Assembly: GCF_958298935.1 (NCBI RefSeq) | Contig: NC_084938.1 | Span: 2,301,501 to 2,365,500 of the forward strand | From: Phragmites australis | Lineage: Eukaryota > Streptophyta > Magnoliopsida > Poales > Poaceae | Reading direction: 5' to 3' | Length of the DNA: 64,000 nucleotides | Part shown: positions 51,356-61,561 of the stretch, piece by piece | Position numbering within the stretch: the stretch's first letter is position 1 | Layout: every line of letters begins with the position of its first letter | The notes under the pieces: model-generated | What the model saw: only the letters and a program-made list of their open reading frames with translations | The model's database searches: none | What the model was told of the DNA's origin: nothing | Translations under genes and position numbers: made by a program

Positions 51356-52004
51356 GCACCTCAAAATAGCAAGCAGAAGTAAAAATCGAAGAGAAACAAT
51401 TTGCGATCAAAATCACAAGAGAAGCATAGCTCTTATGGATGTAAGTGAACACTAGTTTTCATTGAAACTCATTTTAGGAGTCATTGCTATAAAAAGATAA
51501 CAACTTGAAGAAAGAAACCTTAGGACCAAAGAAGAAAGTAGCCGGTGAAGAATCTCTCCAACTTGATGATACAGAGCCAAGAAAATTCAAGACTAACTCT
51601 GTATGTGAATTTTATACCTCTAGCAATAAGAAGAATAACTTCACAAGGTGAAAGAATTTCAACTCAACAACCGAAACGAAAGTCGCAATGAAAACTAAAA
51701 AATCCGCAAGCAAAGTAAGGGAGCCAATAGAGGGAAACTAGAAGGAGATGAACACAACTATAGGAGAAAACATAAAATTCATTGCTTGCAAAGAACATCC
51801 CTATTTTCACCAGATTAAAAAAAATTATCATAAAAAACTCTCACCTAATATATAGGCTAAGCTATCATCTACATCTCCCTAAAATCCTAGCACTCAAACT
51901 TAAATGGATAGCTCACCCCTCTCCTAGAGCACCACCCTCTATTTATAGGCCTAGGGGTATTTTGGTCTATCATTTGTTTCGTCTATCGAACGGTCACGAC
52001 GTCT
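51356..52004 (-). mobile_element. LTR-like sequence (possibly copia), minus orientation
   Basis: On the minus strand it contains CCTAGGCCTATAAATAGAGG (TATA box, 51,940-51,947), then a 600-bp transcribed-looking stretch with ACCTTGTGAAGTTATTCTTC and ending near GATTTTTACTTCTGCTTGC. A solo LTR is a reasonable guess, but I cannot define TG..CA ends. Copy B at 53,221-53,819 has lost about 48 bp including the TATA box. Confidence 0.3.
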
Positions 52005-53220
52005 CACTATTATAGAAATAGTCATCAGCGCCGACTCAAAAACATCATCAGTGGCGGTTTTCGAACTGGCGCTATCAGTGCTGGTTCCTAACAGATAACA
52101 GACACTGATATTGGCACTATCAGTGCCGGTTATTGTTACCAACCGGCACCGATACATATTACAGGAAAAAAAAGCTTGTATTTTAGAAACAAAAATGATT
52201 TCATCTTATGCAAAAAACTTAAATGAAGTTCTACTCAAGCCAAAAAAATAAATGAGCCGGCTCATCTGCCACTCCTGCCGCCACCACCGCCACCACCACC
52301 ATCACATGCACAAATCAAATCACATTATCATACAAACACATCTCACAATCAACACCGATCATACAAACACATCTCATAATCAATCATACATGCTACGATG
52401 CCATCAATGCCAATAGCACAGGTCTACGAGGAGAGGGGGCGTAGGGCAACACGCTGAAACCTTGCGTGGGTCTCGTCGGAGCGGGTCTCTTACTCGCTCA
52501 GTGCCCTCAATGACTGCAAATAAGAATCAAGATTCAACAGCATGAGATGGGATGGCTAAATGAGGAAATATGCGAGTTTAAATAGGGCACAGCTTGCTAC
52601 ATGGCAGGGGTGACCTCACCTGCTGAGCACGGACCCTTCTGCGGTGCTCGGTAGCGACCTTCTCCGCGGCAACTGCCAGTGAGGCCTCGAGCTTTCAGAT
52701 CCACGTGGCCAGGTGACCGCATTTGCGCCTGTAGAGCAGAACTACGAGAGGAGAGAGACCATATGTGAGAGAGATGGCGGACTGGGGAGGGGCGGTGGCC
52801 GGTGGGGAGCGACAATGGGGAGGAGGCCGGCGCCCAGGTTGGACTGGCGGTGGGGAGGAGGCAGGTTAAGACATAAGGTGGGACTGATGTGGGGGAATAG
52901 ATAAGGCCAAGTGGAGTTGGAGTGCCAGACTTGAGCCTGAGCCAAAATTAGATCGGTGAAAAGAATCGAGTCCGGTCGCCTTCACTGCTGGTTGGTTCTG
53001 GAACTTGCACTGAAAGCAACTATTAGTGCTGGTTAGTGGTTGAAACCGGCACTGATGTGTATCAGTGACGGTTCCAACAATGAACCGACACTGATAGTTG
53101 TTTTCAGTTCCTGTTCTTAGCGGTTTAATCATTATTTGCGCACAGGAGATTAAGAACCGGCACTGAAACCTTTTCAGTTTCGGTTCTAACACAACTGATA
53201 CTGATAAAGCGCTACTTATT
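52005..53220. mobile_element. Small CACTA element, copy A (3' end truncated)
   Basis: The 5' end CACTATTATAGAAATAG is followed by ATCAGCGCCGACTCAAAAA, TATCAGTGCCGGTTATTG and AACCGGCACCGATA motifs. The right arm has TTAGTGCTGGTTAGTGG and AACCGGCACTGATG up to GATAAAGCGCTACTTATT. The terminus itself is missing because the tandem duplication joins here to copy B. Minus-strand exon-like pieces (52,720-52,617) between AG and GTGAGG sites encode ASLAVAAEKVATEHRRRVRA, with a stop upstream. Confidence 0.75.
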
Positions 53221-55116
53221 GCACCTCAAAATAGCAAGCAGAAGCAAAAATCGAAGAGAAACAATTTGCAATCAAAACCACAAAGAGAAGCATAGCTCTT
53301 ATGGATGTAAGTGAACACTAGTTTTCATTGAAACTCATTTTAGGAGTCATTGCCATAAAAAGATAGCAACTTGAAGAAAGAAACCTTAGGACCAAAGAAG
53401 AAAGCAGCCGGTGAAGAATCTCTCCAAGTTGATGCTATACAGGCAAGAAAATTCAAGACTAACTCTGTATGTGAATTTTATACCTCTAGCAATAAGAAGA
53501 ATAACTTCACAAGGTGAAAGAATTTCAACTCAACAACCGAAACGAAAGTCGCAACAAAAACTGAAAAATTCGCAAGCAAAGTAAGGGAGCCAATAGAGAG
53601 AAACTAGAATAAGACGAACACAAACATAGGAGAAAACATAAACTTCATTGCTTGCAAAGAACATCCCTATTTTCAACAGATTAAAAAAATTCTCACAAAA
53701 AACTCTCACCTAATACATAGGCTAAGCTATCATCTGCATCTCCTTAAAATCTTAGCACCCAAACTCAAATGGATAGCTCACCCCTCCCTAGACCCCTCTA
53801 TCGAGCGGTCACGACGCCTCACTACTACAGAAATAGTCATCAGCGCTGACTCAAAAACATCATCAATGGCGGTTTTCGAACTGGCGCTATCAGTACTGGT
53901 TCCTAACAGATAACAGACACTGATATTGGCACTATCAGTGCTGGTTATTGTTACCAACCGGCACCGATACATATTACAGGGCAAAAAAAGCTTGTATTTT
54001 AGAAACAAAAATGATTTCATCTTATGCAGAAAACTTAAATGAAGTTCTACTCAAACCAAAAAATAAATAAATGAGCCGGCTCGTCTGCCACTCCTGCCGC
54101 CGCCGCCGCCACCGTGCTCTTGCCGCCGCCGCCGCCACCGTGCTCTTGCCGCCGCCACCACTGTCGCATGCACAAATCGAATCACCTCATCGTACAAACA
54201 CATCTCACAATCAAATCGATCATACAAACACATCTCACAATCAACACCGATCATACAAATACATCTCATAATCAATCATACAGGCTACGATGCCATCAAT
54301 GCCAATAGCACATATCTACGAGGAGAGGGGGGCGTAGGGCAACACGCTGAAACCTTGCATGGGCCAAATCGAAGCGGGTCTCCTGGTCGCTCAGTGCCCT
54401 CCTCAATGACTGCAAATAAGAATCAAGATTCAACAACATGAGATGGGATGGATAAATGAGGAAATATGCGAGTTTAAACGTGGGACATCTTGCTACATGG
54501 CAGGGGTGACCTCACCTGCTAAGCACAGACCCTTTTGCGGTGCTCGGTAGCGACCTTCTTTGCGGCAGCCGCCAGTGAGGCCTTGAGCTTTCAGACCCAC
54601 ATGGCCAGGCGACCACATTGGCACCTGTAGAGCAGGCATGCGAGAGGAGAGAGACCGGATGAGAGAGAGATGGCGGGCTGGGGAGGGGTGGTGGCCGGTG
54701 GGGAGCGATGAGTGGGAGGAGGCCGGCGTCCAGGTTGGACTGGCGGTGGGGAGGAGGCAGGTTAAGAGATAAGGTGGGACTAATGTGGGGGAATAGATAA
54801 GGCCAAGTGGAGCCGGAGTGCCAGACTTGAGCCTGAGCCAAAATTAGATCGATGAAAAAAATTGAGTCCGGTCGCCTTCACTGCCGGTTGGTTTTGGAAC
54901 CGGCACTGAAAGCAACTATTAGTGCCGGTTAGTGGTTGAAACCGGTACTGATGTGTATCAGTGTCAGTTCCAACTACGAACCGACACTGATAGTTGGTTT
55001 CAGTGCCTGTTCTTAGCAGTTTAATTATTATTCGCGTACAGGAGATTAAGAATCGGCACTGATATCTTTTTAGTTTTGGTTCTAACACAACCGATACTGA
55101 TAAGGCGCTACTTATT
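53221..55116. repeat. Large direct tandem repeat, copy B (1896 bp)
   Basis: It matches copy A over its full length with scattered substitutions, a ~48-bp deletion near 53,790 and small insertions (extra CCGCCGCCGCCACCGTGCTC unit near 54,110, extra AATCGATCATACAAACAC near 54,210). Confidence 0.9.
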
Positions 55117-55134
55117 GCATGTTCTGTAGTAGTG
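53820..55134. mobile_element. Small CACTA element, copy B (both termini present, 1315 bp)
   Basis: The 5' CACTACTACAGAAATAG (53,820) and the 3' GCATGTTCTGTAGTAGTG (ends 55,134) are inverted repeats of CACTACTACAGAA. The interior contains the same GC-rich leader and exon-like fragments as copy A. Flanking triplets CCT and AAA do not match. This fits the tandem duplication, in which the left flank of copy B derives from inside the repeated unit, but it may also mean the two ends come from different insertions. It encodes no transposase. Confidence 0.75.
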
Positions 55135-55334
55135 AAAGTATTTTCCTTATTGTACAAAATGTGTATTTTTTTATGTGTGAATGAGATATGTCATTGTTGT
55201 AATATGTGTTGATTCATTTAGGAGGTAGTACAGTGCACGTGAGATATAGAACTTTAAGCCCGTGACCCAACCGTCCAATATTGCAATCAGTAAAACAATT
55301 TTGTGAAAGCAACTGCCACTACCGGAAACGAGGC

Positions 55335-55650
55335 CTATGCCGAGTGCCTACGTGTATGCCGAGTGTATTATATCGGGTACTCGGCAAACAGCAACCTACG
55401 CCGAGTTCCCAACGAAAGCACTCGGCAAACAAGTGGGCACTCGGTAAATTCATCACAAAACACTCGGCAAACAATAGCACTCGGCAAAAAGAGAAAAAAC
55501 ACTCGGCGAATTCGGACACTCGGCAAAAAACGTGCCACGTGTCCCTCCGTTCGGCGTCTGACGGCGAGTCGCCCCTTTGCCGAGTGTCGTCTAACAGACA
55601 CTCGGTAAACATGTATGTTTGCCGAGTGCCCGATATTAGGCACTCGGCAA
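55335..55650. repeat. CACTA-3 5' subterminal repeats
   Basis: About 14 copies of CACTCGGCAAAC or its inverse, including GTGCCCGATATTAGGCACTC near the inner border. Confidence 0.9.
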
Positions 55651-55659
55651 ACTATTTTT

Positions 55660-56765
55660 TTCTTTATTTTCTTTTTGGTTTCCTTTTGTTCTCTTTTCTT
55701 TCTCGTAATAACAACTGACCAAGTGCCGCCACACATCGATTCCGGTACTACTGCAGTATGGTTTAAGGATGATATTGTTATGAACTTGGAGTTAGAATTC
55801 AGTCGTGCTTCAAGATTGAGATGCAGCAGATGTGGACTCCTGGGAGCGGCCCTTGGAATCAGTTGTGCTCTAAACATGTGTCAAAGATGCTACCGTGTGA
55901 AGAGCTGAGCTCACAAACAAAGGAGAATGATAATTCTTCTTGCTTGCTTTAAAAAAGGAATTTCTCTGCTATATATTATCATTCCAGCTGTCATCCAGAC
56001 AAAGAAGGAATTTTCAATGCTTGCCAAGTGGAAGAAGCAAAAGCTGTCACGTACGATGCTTAGAAACCGAAGCATCTATGAAAAAGAATCGTGATTTCGA
56101 GAGGGAACGGATCAGGTTTGAAGCCAAAGTGACGGTTGAATCATCGTTTGACCTTGAAACTTTTTCTACACTTAACATACAACATAGAATATTCCATGTT
56201 AAACTTTGGTAATTTTCTGGGTCCGTTTACTATTTTTAATTTATTAAGTACATTTCCTAGCTTTTAATGGATATAAGTCAAATTTGATCTGCAAGTACAT
56301 GAAATAATGAACAAAAATGGGTAGAAAAATCATATTCATGTTGTTGATTCTATTTTTAGGCCTTACCCAATAAATGAAAAGAAATTTGAAACATCTGGGC
56401 AGCAACACTCGACCACCAACATGTAGCTTATTGGTTTTCTAATTCCAAAAAAAACAAACGAAGTCTGAAAAACATGAGACTTGCCATAGCGTCATAGTAT
56501 GATACGTAGAGGCTGTGATAAAAATTTTAGAAGGTTTCGCAAAAATTATCACGTACGATGCTTAGAAATTGAAGCATCTCCGAGGAAGAATCGTTGTTTC
56601 GAGAGGGGACGGATCAGGTTTGAAGCCGAAGTGACAGTTCAATCGTCGTTTGACCTTGAAACTTTTTCTACACTCAACATACAGCATAGCATATTCGATG
56701 TTAAAATCTAGTATTTTTTGGGGTCTGTTTGCTATTTTTAATTCATTAAGTGCATTTGTAGCAGA
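55660..56765. other. 1.1-kb stretch splitting the 5' subterminal repeats of CACTA-3, with a direct repeat
   Basis: Repeats resume at 56,780, so this part looks inserted or captured. It contains a ~202-bp direct repeat: 56,047-56,248 and 56,549-56,750 (offset 502). Both start TCACGTACGATGCTTAGAAA and contain CGGATCAGGTTTGAAGCC and TTTGACCTTGAAACTTTTTC. No target duplication or protein domain is seen. Confidence 0.5.
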
Positions 56766-56779
56766 AAAAAAATTCAGGT

Positions 56780-56875
56780 GTTTGCCGAGTGTTCTTGCGT
56801 TTACACTCGGCAAACAATCGCTTTGCCGAGTGTTCTAGATTTGACACTCGGCAAAAACAGACACTCAGCAATTTC
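56780..56875. repeat. CACTA-3 inner subterminal repeats
   Basis: GTTTGCCGAGTGTTCTTGCG, ACACTCGGCAAACAATCGC, TTTGCCGAGTGTTCTAG and ACACTCGGCAAAAAC lie directly before the GC-rich leader, as expected for promoter-proximal binding sites. Confidence 0.8.
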
Positions 56876-57272
56876 ACGAATATAGGGTTTCCCATCCCGG
56901 CCGCGCGCGGGGACAGATCTACTCCGATTATTATTCCTTCTCTCCCGGCCGCCGCCGCCGCCTCCCGCGGCCCAATCCGCCGCTGCCGCCAGCGCCGCCC
57001 TCCCCCTCCTCCCAGATCCCCCTCCGCTGCTGCCGCCCGCCTCGCGCCGCCCCTCCCGACACCGCCGCCCGACGCCGCCCTGCCCGCACCGCCCCCCTCC
57101 GACGCCGCTCCGCGCCGGCCGCTCCGCCTCGCTCCGGCCAGCGCCGCCCCGCGCCGCCCCGCGCCGCCCAGGTCCCCCTCCTCCGCCGCCGCCCTACCTC
57201 GCGCCGCCGCCCGACGCCGCCTGGCGCCGCCCCGCCCGCGCCGCCCCCCTTTGACCTCCTGCAAATCAGCAA
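56876..57272 (+). promoter_or_regulatory. GC-rich 5' leader exon of CACTA-3 gene 1
   Basis: ATATAGGGTTTCCCATCCCG is followed by about 330 bp of CGCCGCC-type repeats, ending near AGCAAG|GTACATGC, a plausible splice donor at about 57,273. Long open frames on both strands here are products of GC-rich composition. Confidence 0.4.
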
Positions 57273-58010
57273 GGTACATGCTAAAAAGATTGGACTACAT
57301 GCTAAATATGACTTTCTGAAGATTAGATTGACATACACTTAGTTGATGCCAGGCATATGCAAGAGATTTTTCTAGTTAGAGTAGTTGATGCCAGGCACAT
57401 GCTAGAGTTCTTAGTAGGTAGACTAGTTGAGCCGGAGGATTGTTTGTTCTTCCTGTTGGGTGAACTTTCCTCTCTTGATATTTGGCCTCAGGTAGTTAGT
57501 CCATCTTAGCCTGCAGCTCTTGCCACACCTATTTAGCCCTGCAAGAAGAAATCAGATGAGCTACATTTCGCAAGAAATCAGAAAGGGAGATGTGTGCTGC
57601 ATACCGGCAAGCTTAGGCAGTGCTCTCCAGCTTCCATAGCCGTGCTTCTGGATGAGATTTGAGAATGCCCTGGTACATGTCCATAGTAGAAAGGCAGGGG
57701 TCTTGGTGTCCACTCTAGAATAAGGGCCCTTGATCCTTGTTGTTAACTTGTTCTCAAGGTGTTTGCTAGGCTGCTATATATTACTCCTACCACTTGGCCA
57801 ATCAATCTCACGGCCTCGCATGTTTTCTTTCAGCCTTATTAGTTTTATTAAAATATCGTGGGAGTATACCAAATGACAGTTGACAGCTGGAATTGCGTAT
57901 GCAGAAATTTGACTTCAAATTAAGCATACAAACAAGATAGTAATTTTGAGGTGGACTAAAGGGCACGTGCTTTCAACGATTGAGAAAACAGATGGGTATA
58001 CGCATATCTG

Positions 58011-58441
58011 TATATATGGCATTTGTATTCTATCTTCTTTAGCATATTTCTGCCATTAATTTTTCATGCTTACAATACTGAATATAGATGTGGTTTTCAT
58101 GGGATATGAGACTCTAGAGTGGTTTAATCTTAATCACTATCATTTTACCTTCTTTTATTCAAATGTTTAGCCTAATATATGGATGACAAAAACTGAAACA
58201 TTACGGCATTCTAAACTTGAGACTAATATATATGGCATTTGTATTCTATCTCATTTAGCATATTTCTTCCATTAATCTTTCATGCTTACAATGCTAAATA
58301 TAGGTGCTGTTTTCCATGGAAATATGAGACTCTAGAGTGGTTTAGTCTTAATCACTATCATTTTACCTTATTTTAATCAAATGTTTAGTCTAACATATGG
58401 ATGCCAAAAACTGAGATATTATGTCATTTCTAAACCTGAGA
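58011..58441. repeat. 216-bp tandem duplication in the CACTA-3 intron
   Basis: TATATGGCATTTGTATTCTA through AACTGA/GAYATT...GAG is present twice, at 58,011 and about 58,227. Shared phrases include GAGACTCTAGAGTGGTTTA and ATCACTATCATTTTACCTT. Confidence 0.9.
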
Positions 58442-58642
58442 CGGTAATCTGGTTTGCATGTACAACTACTCTATATTTGCAAATTTTCTTAAATTAGAAC
58501 AAGCTGTTAATTTAGGGTTTAGGATATGCATGTCGCGTAACCTATGTGTCTCCCGTTTGAAAGAGTTATGGTTATAAATATGCAAGTCTTTGCATATCTA
58601 TAACCGTAACTGTTTCGAATTGTCCACATTTTTTGGACAGCC

Positions 58643-58844
58643 TGAGGATGTGTAGATTGGGTTCGTTTCAATGCTCTACTCCGATCGGAGACAGAGTTTC
58701 GGCAGCGTCTCCCCGTTGTTCTCCGGATACACATTGTCTTGGCTTGTTGCCGAGACGTGTATTTGGAGAACAGCGGGGAGGTGCTGCCGAAATTCTGTCT
58801 CGGATCGGAGTAGAGCATGGAAACGGCCCAATGTACACATCGTC
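58643..58844. repeat. Long imperfect hairpin (arms ~100 bp, loop 5 bp)
   Basis: The left arm 58,643-58,743 pairs with 58,749-58,844 around TTGTT. The arms share GCTCTACTCCGATC, TTTCGGCAGC and CTCCCCG on one side and their inverses on the other. Because of this the two strands encode nearly the same peptide (MLYSD.RQ.FGS.SPLFS.YT). Pairing is roughly 85% by eye. A smaller hairpin (GGTTATAAATATGCAA / TTGCATATCTATAACC) lies just upstream at 58,565-58,610. Confidence 0.85.
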
Positions 58845-58971
58845 GGGTGGGATTAGGACCTATGTTTACCTATTAGATAGTTTGATGCATGCCGATTCCC
58901 TCTTATGGTAAAACACAAATATTTGATGGAAATAATTAATTGTATGTGTATGTTTCCCAATATGTTAGAGG

Positions 58972-60106
58972 ATGGATGATCGTGAGTGGATGTACACTGG
59001 CCGCTCTAGTCAGGGTTTTTTGACCGATGAATGGATCCAGAAGACCGATGCATTCTTGGAATTAGCATTTGCTAGGCCAAAGGGACCTCGTGGAACTTGA
59101 TGCCCCTGCAGTATTTGTGCAAACGCGCGTCAACAAACAAAGGAGGTCATGGGTCAACACCTTTGTAAGAATGGGTTTATGCCACACTATACCCGGTGGA
59201 CCTACCATGGTGAGTCCGAACGTGCCAGAGAGGAGGTGGTGCGTCAACGCACCAACGACTATGATGTCGGGGTCGGAGACATGCTAGATGACTTTCATGA
59301 CGCACATTTTAATGAAGCACGTATGGAGGAAGTGCCGGAGTCAACCGCAAAGGACTTTTATGATATGTTGTCTACAGCGCAGCAACCCCTTCACGGGCAT
59401 TCCAAGGTTTCTCAATTGGATGCCATCGGACGCCTAATGGCTATCAAGTCCCAGTTTAGCTTCAGCCGAGAAACCTTCGACGCAATGCTGACAGTTGTTG
59501 GTAGCCTTCTCCCGGAAGGTCACATTCTGCCAAAGAGCATGTACGAGTCGAAGAAAGTCCTCCGTGCACTTAAGATGCCATATGAGCAGATACATGCTTG
59601 TCCAAAGGGATGCATCTTATTTAGGAAAGAACACGCGGACGCAAAGTACTGTGTGAAGTGAAATTCCTCTAGGTATCTTGAGGTAGACTCTGGTGATGGT
59701 CAGAAGAGGCAGCTCGCAATCCCCATGAAGACCCTTCGGTATCTTCCATTCGTACCGAGAATCCAACGTCTGTATATGACTGTGGAATCTGCTAAACAGA
59801 TGACATGGCACAAAGATGGGCGTCGATACAATCCTGACAAGCTGGTACATCCATCGGATGGTGAAGCATGGAAGAGGTTCGATCTGATTCATCGTGACAA
59901 AGCTCTAGAGGCTCGTAATGTACGAATTGCGCTCGCAACTGATGGGTTCAATCCATATGGTATGACTTGTGCCTCATACAGCTGTTGGCCCATGTTTGTT
60001 ATTCCCCTCAATCTCCCCCCCCCCCCCCGGCGTCATCTTTCAACGACAGAACATATTCCTGTCGCTGATAATTCCGGGGCGACGGTTTATGTGATGTTTA
60101 TGTGAA
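58972..60106 (+). pseudogene. CACTA-3 gene 1: TNP2-type transposase, N-terminal part only
   Basis: ATG 58,972 gives MDDREWMYTGRSSQGFLTDE and FLELAFARPKGPRG (Transpos_assoc). A frameshift at about 59,100 leads to CPCSICANARQQTKEVMGQH and NGFMPHYTRWTYHGE. Then SQLDAIGRLMAIKSQFSFSR, LPEGHILPKSMYESKKVLRA and IHACPKGCILFRKEHADAKY follow. A TGA at 59,659-59,661 replaces the Cys expected after CVK. The frame resumes with LRYLPFVPRIQRLYMTVESA, MTWHKDGRRYNPDKLVHPSD and VRIALATDGFNPYGMTCASY. It ends after IPLNLPPP, where WLCMK-type sequence should follow. All of the C-terminal half is deleted. Confidence 0.9.
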
Positions 60107-60194
60107 TGTGGTAATCTGTGAGATATATATAAATTATTTTGAATTGCAGCGACAGTTTTGAATCTGGTATGGATCAATTGGCCGTCTGGTATAG

Positions 60195-60745
60195 AACAGT
60201 TTGCCGAGTGTTACACTCGGCATACGTGACACGTGTCGCAAGGCTGTTTAATCTGGCATTTTGGATGCCAGTTTGCCGAGTGTATACACTCGGCAAAGAG
60301 TGCTATCTCGGCGCTATTCTGTACTTACTTTGCCGAGTACCCTCCAATACACTCGGCAAACGTGACGTGATTTGCCGAGTGTATTACACGGACACTCGGC
60401 AAAGTCGTGAGCGCCACGTGTCCTCGGATTTGCCGAGTGTATTCCACGGACACTCGGCAAAGTCGCGAGCGCCACGTGTCCTCGGGTTTGCCGAGTGTAT
60501 ACATTAGACACTCGGCAAAGAGGCCGTTAAGGCCCTGGCGCCGTTAGGTCGCTTTTTTTGGCCGAGTGTCGTATTTGGCTCTCGGCAAATATGTTTGCCG
60601 AGTGCTCGACATAAAACACTCGGCAAACAGCTGTTTGCCGGCACTGTGTATGCCGACCGTGTTATGCCGAGTGTTACACTCGGCAAACACGTTGCCGAGT
60701 GTTTTTAGGCCTTTGCCGTGTGCCCTGGGCACACGGCAAAGTATC
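60195..60745. repeat. CACTA-3 3' subterminal repeats
   Basis: More than 15 copies of TTTGCCGAGTGTA and CACTCGGCAAA as inverted pairs. A ~65-bp unit (TTTGCCGAGTGTATTMCACG ... CGCCACGTGTCCTCGG) is repeated at about 60,370 and 60,429, with a third partial copy near 60,487. Confidence 0.9.
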
Positions 60746-60762
60746 AAAATCCGGTAGTGTGC

Positions 60763-60994
60763 GTGCTGGAAAACATGCATTCCTTTATTGTTTGGAATGC
60801 TGGAATTTTAAACAAATTTTGTAGGGAACAGATCAATCCTGGAAGGAATTGAGCAAAAATATGCACGTTCCAAATGTTAGCTATGTTTCCCTTTTAACAG
60901 TACCTGATGAATTACATACTTTGTTCTTGGTTAACCATATTGGCACCCGATTATTCAACAAAAATATCAATTCCTAGAACGACTAGTGGTTAGA
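60763..60994. other. Unassigned sequence
   Basis: No repeats or coding signal recognised between CACTA-3 and the next CACTA terminus. Confidence 0.3.
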
Positions 60995-61246
60995 CACTAC
61001 TACATAAATGGTCATCAGTGCCGGCAAAAAATGCTATTAGTGACGATTTTTGAACCGATACTGATTACTTGATACTCATAGTTATAGACTATCAACCGAC
61101 ATTGATAATGAGTACCAGTGTCGGTTCATAACAAGGGACCGACACTGATACTAAGACTATCAGTACCGGTTTGTGGTAAAAACCGGTATTAATAGTCTCC
61201 GCATCAGTGCCGGCTTTCTGTCATGAGCCAGCACTGATGGTCCTTC
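60995..61246. mobile_element. CACTA 5' end fragment (family of the small CACTA at 52-55 kb)
   Basis: CACTACTACATAAATGG followed by ATCAGTGCCGGCAAAAAATG, AACCGACATTGATAATG, TATCAGTACCGGTTTGTGG and GAGCCAGCACTGATGG. It is the same motif family as at 52,005 and 53,820. It is cut at 61,246 by another terminus. Confidence 0.6.
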
Positions 61247-61561
61247 CACTAGTACAGAATCTAGTCGTTGCCGGTAAGTGCACCAATAATGTCATATACA
61301 ATAAGATAAACATGCATTCAAATTTCTCATGCACATATAATCTTCTCAGCTTATATAATCTCACATACATACACAATTCATTTACATATTATCTCATTTA
61401 TACATACATAACCATGTTATTTCACATGTCATTGACTAGATTTCATATCTAAAACAAATTTTCAACAAAGTTCATAATTAACATAAGTATGCAATAAAAG
61501 GGTAAGAAGCGATGTCATTCAATTCTTCTTATTGACCAAAGACCCTATACTACGCGATGAG
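61247..61561. mobile_element. Another CACTA-type terminus and AT-rich sequence
   Basis: CACTAGTACAGAATCTAG at 61,247 equals the type of terminus seen at 17,869 (CACTAGTACAGAACG). Only GTTGCCGGTAAGTGCACC follows before an AT-rich stretch (CATACATACACAATTCATTT). There are no repeats of the CACTA-1 kind and no 3' end. Confidence 0.35.

Larger units (their letters stand above)
51356..53220. repeat. Large direct tandem repeat, copy A (1865 bp)
   Basis: It starts GCACCTCAAAATAGCAAGC and is repeated from 53,221 head to tail. It includes an LTR-like stretch and a small CACTA element that lacks its last ~18 bp. The junction A/B reads TTATTGCACCTC and the end of copy B reads TTATTGCATGTT, so only GCA is shared at the breakpoint. 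Confidence 0.9.
57273..58970 (+). other. Leader intron of CACTA-3 gene 1
   Basis: AT-rich, without coding frames. It contains a tandem pair of about 216 bp (58,011-58,441) and two hairpins (58,565-58,610 and 58,643-58,844). The acceptor is probably TTAGAG just before ATG 58,972. Confidence 0.45.
55317..60759 (+). mobile_element. CACTA-3: complete CACTA element with CACTCGGCAAA subterminal repeats, 5.4 kb
   Basis: Termini CACTACCGGAAACGAGG (55,317) and ATCCGGTAGTG (ends 60,759) are inverted repeats. TGC flanks both (55,314-55,316 and 60,760-60,762). Both ends carry dense TTTGCCGAGTG and CACTCGGCAAA repeats, a well-known grass CACTA type. It contains only the first part of a TNP2 gene (plus strand) and no gene 2, so it is an internally deleted, non-autonomous copy. 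Confidence 0.95.

Noticed and set aside
56789..57338. Long open frames of 130-180 codons on both strands in the GC-rich block
   Set aside because: Composition artefact: CGCCGCC repeats give stop-free frames in several phases. The block looks like a 5' leader.
58519..58911. Two similar ~60-100-codon frames on opposite strands
   Set aside because: They arise because the region is a palindrome; the hairpin itself is reported instead.
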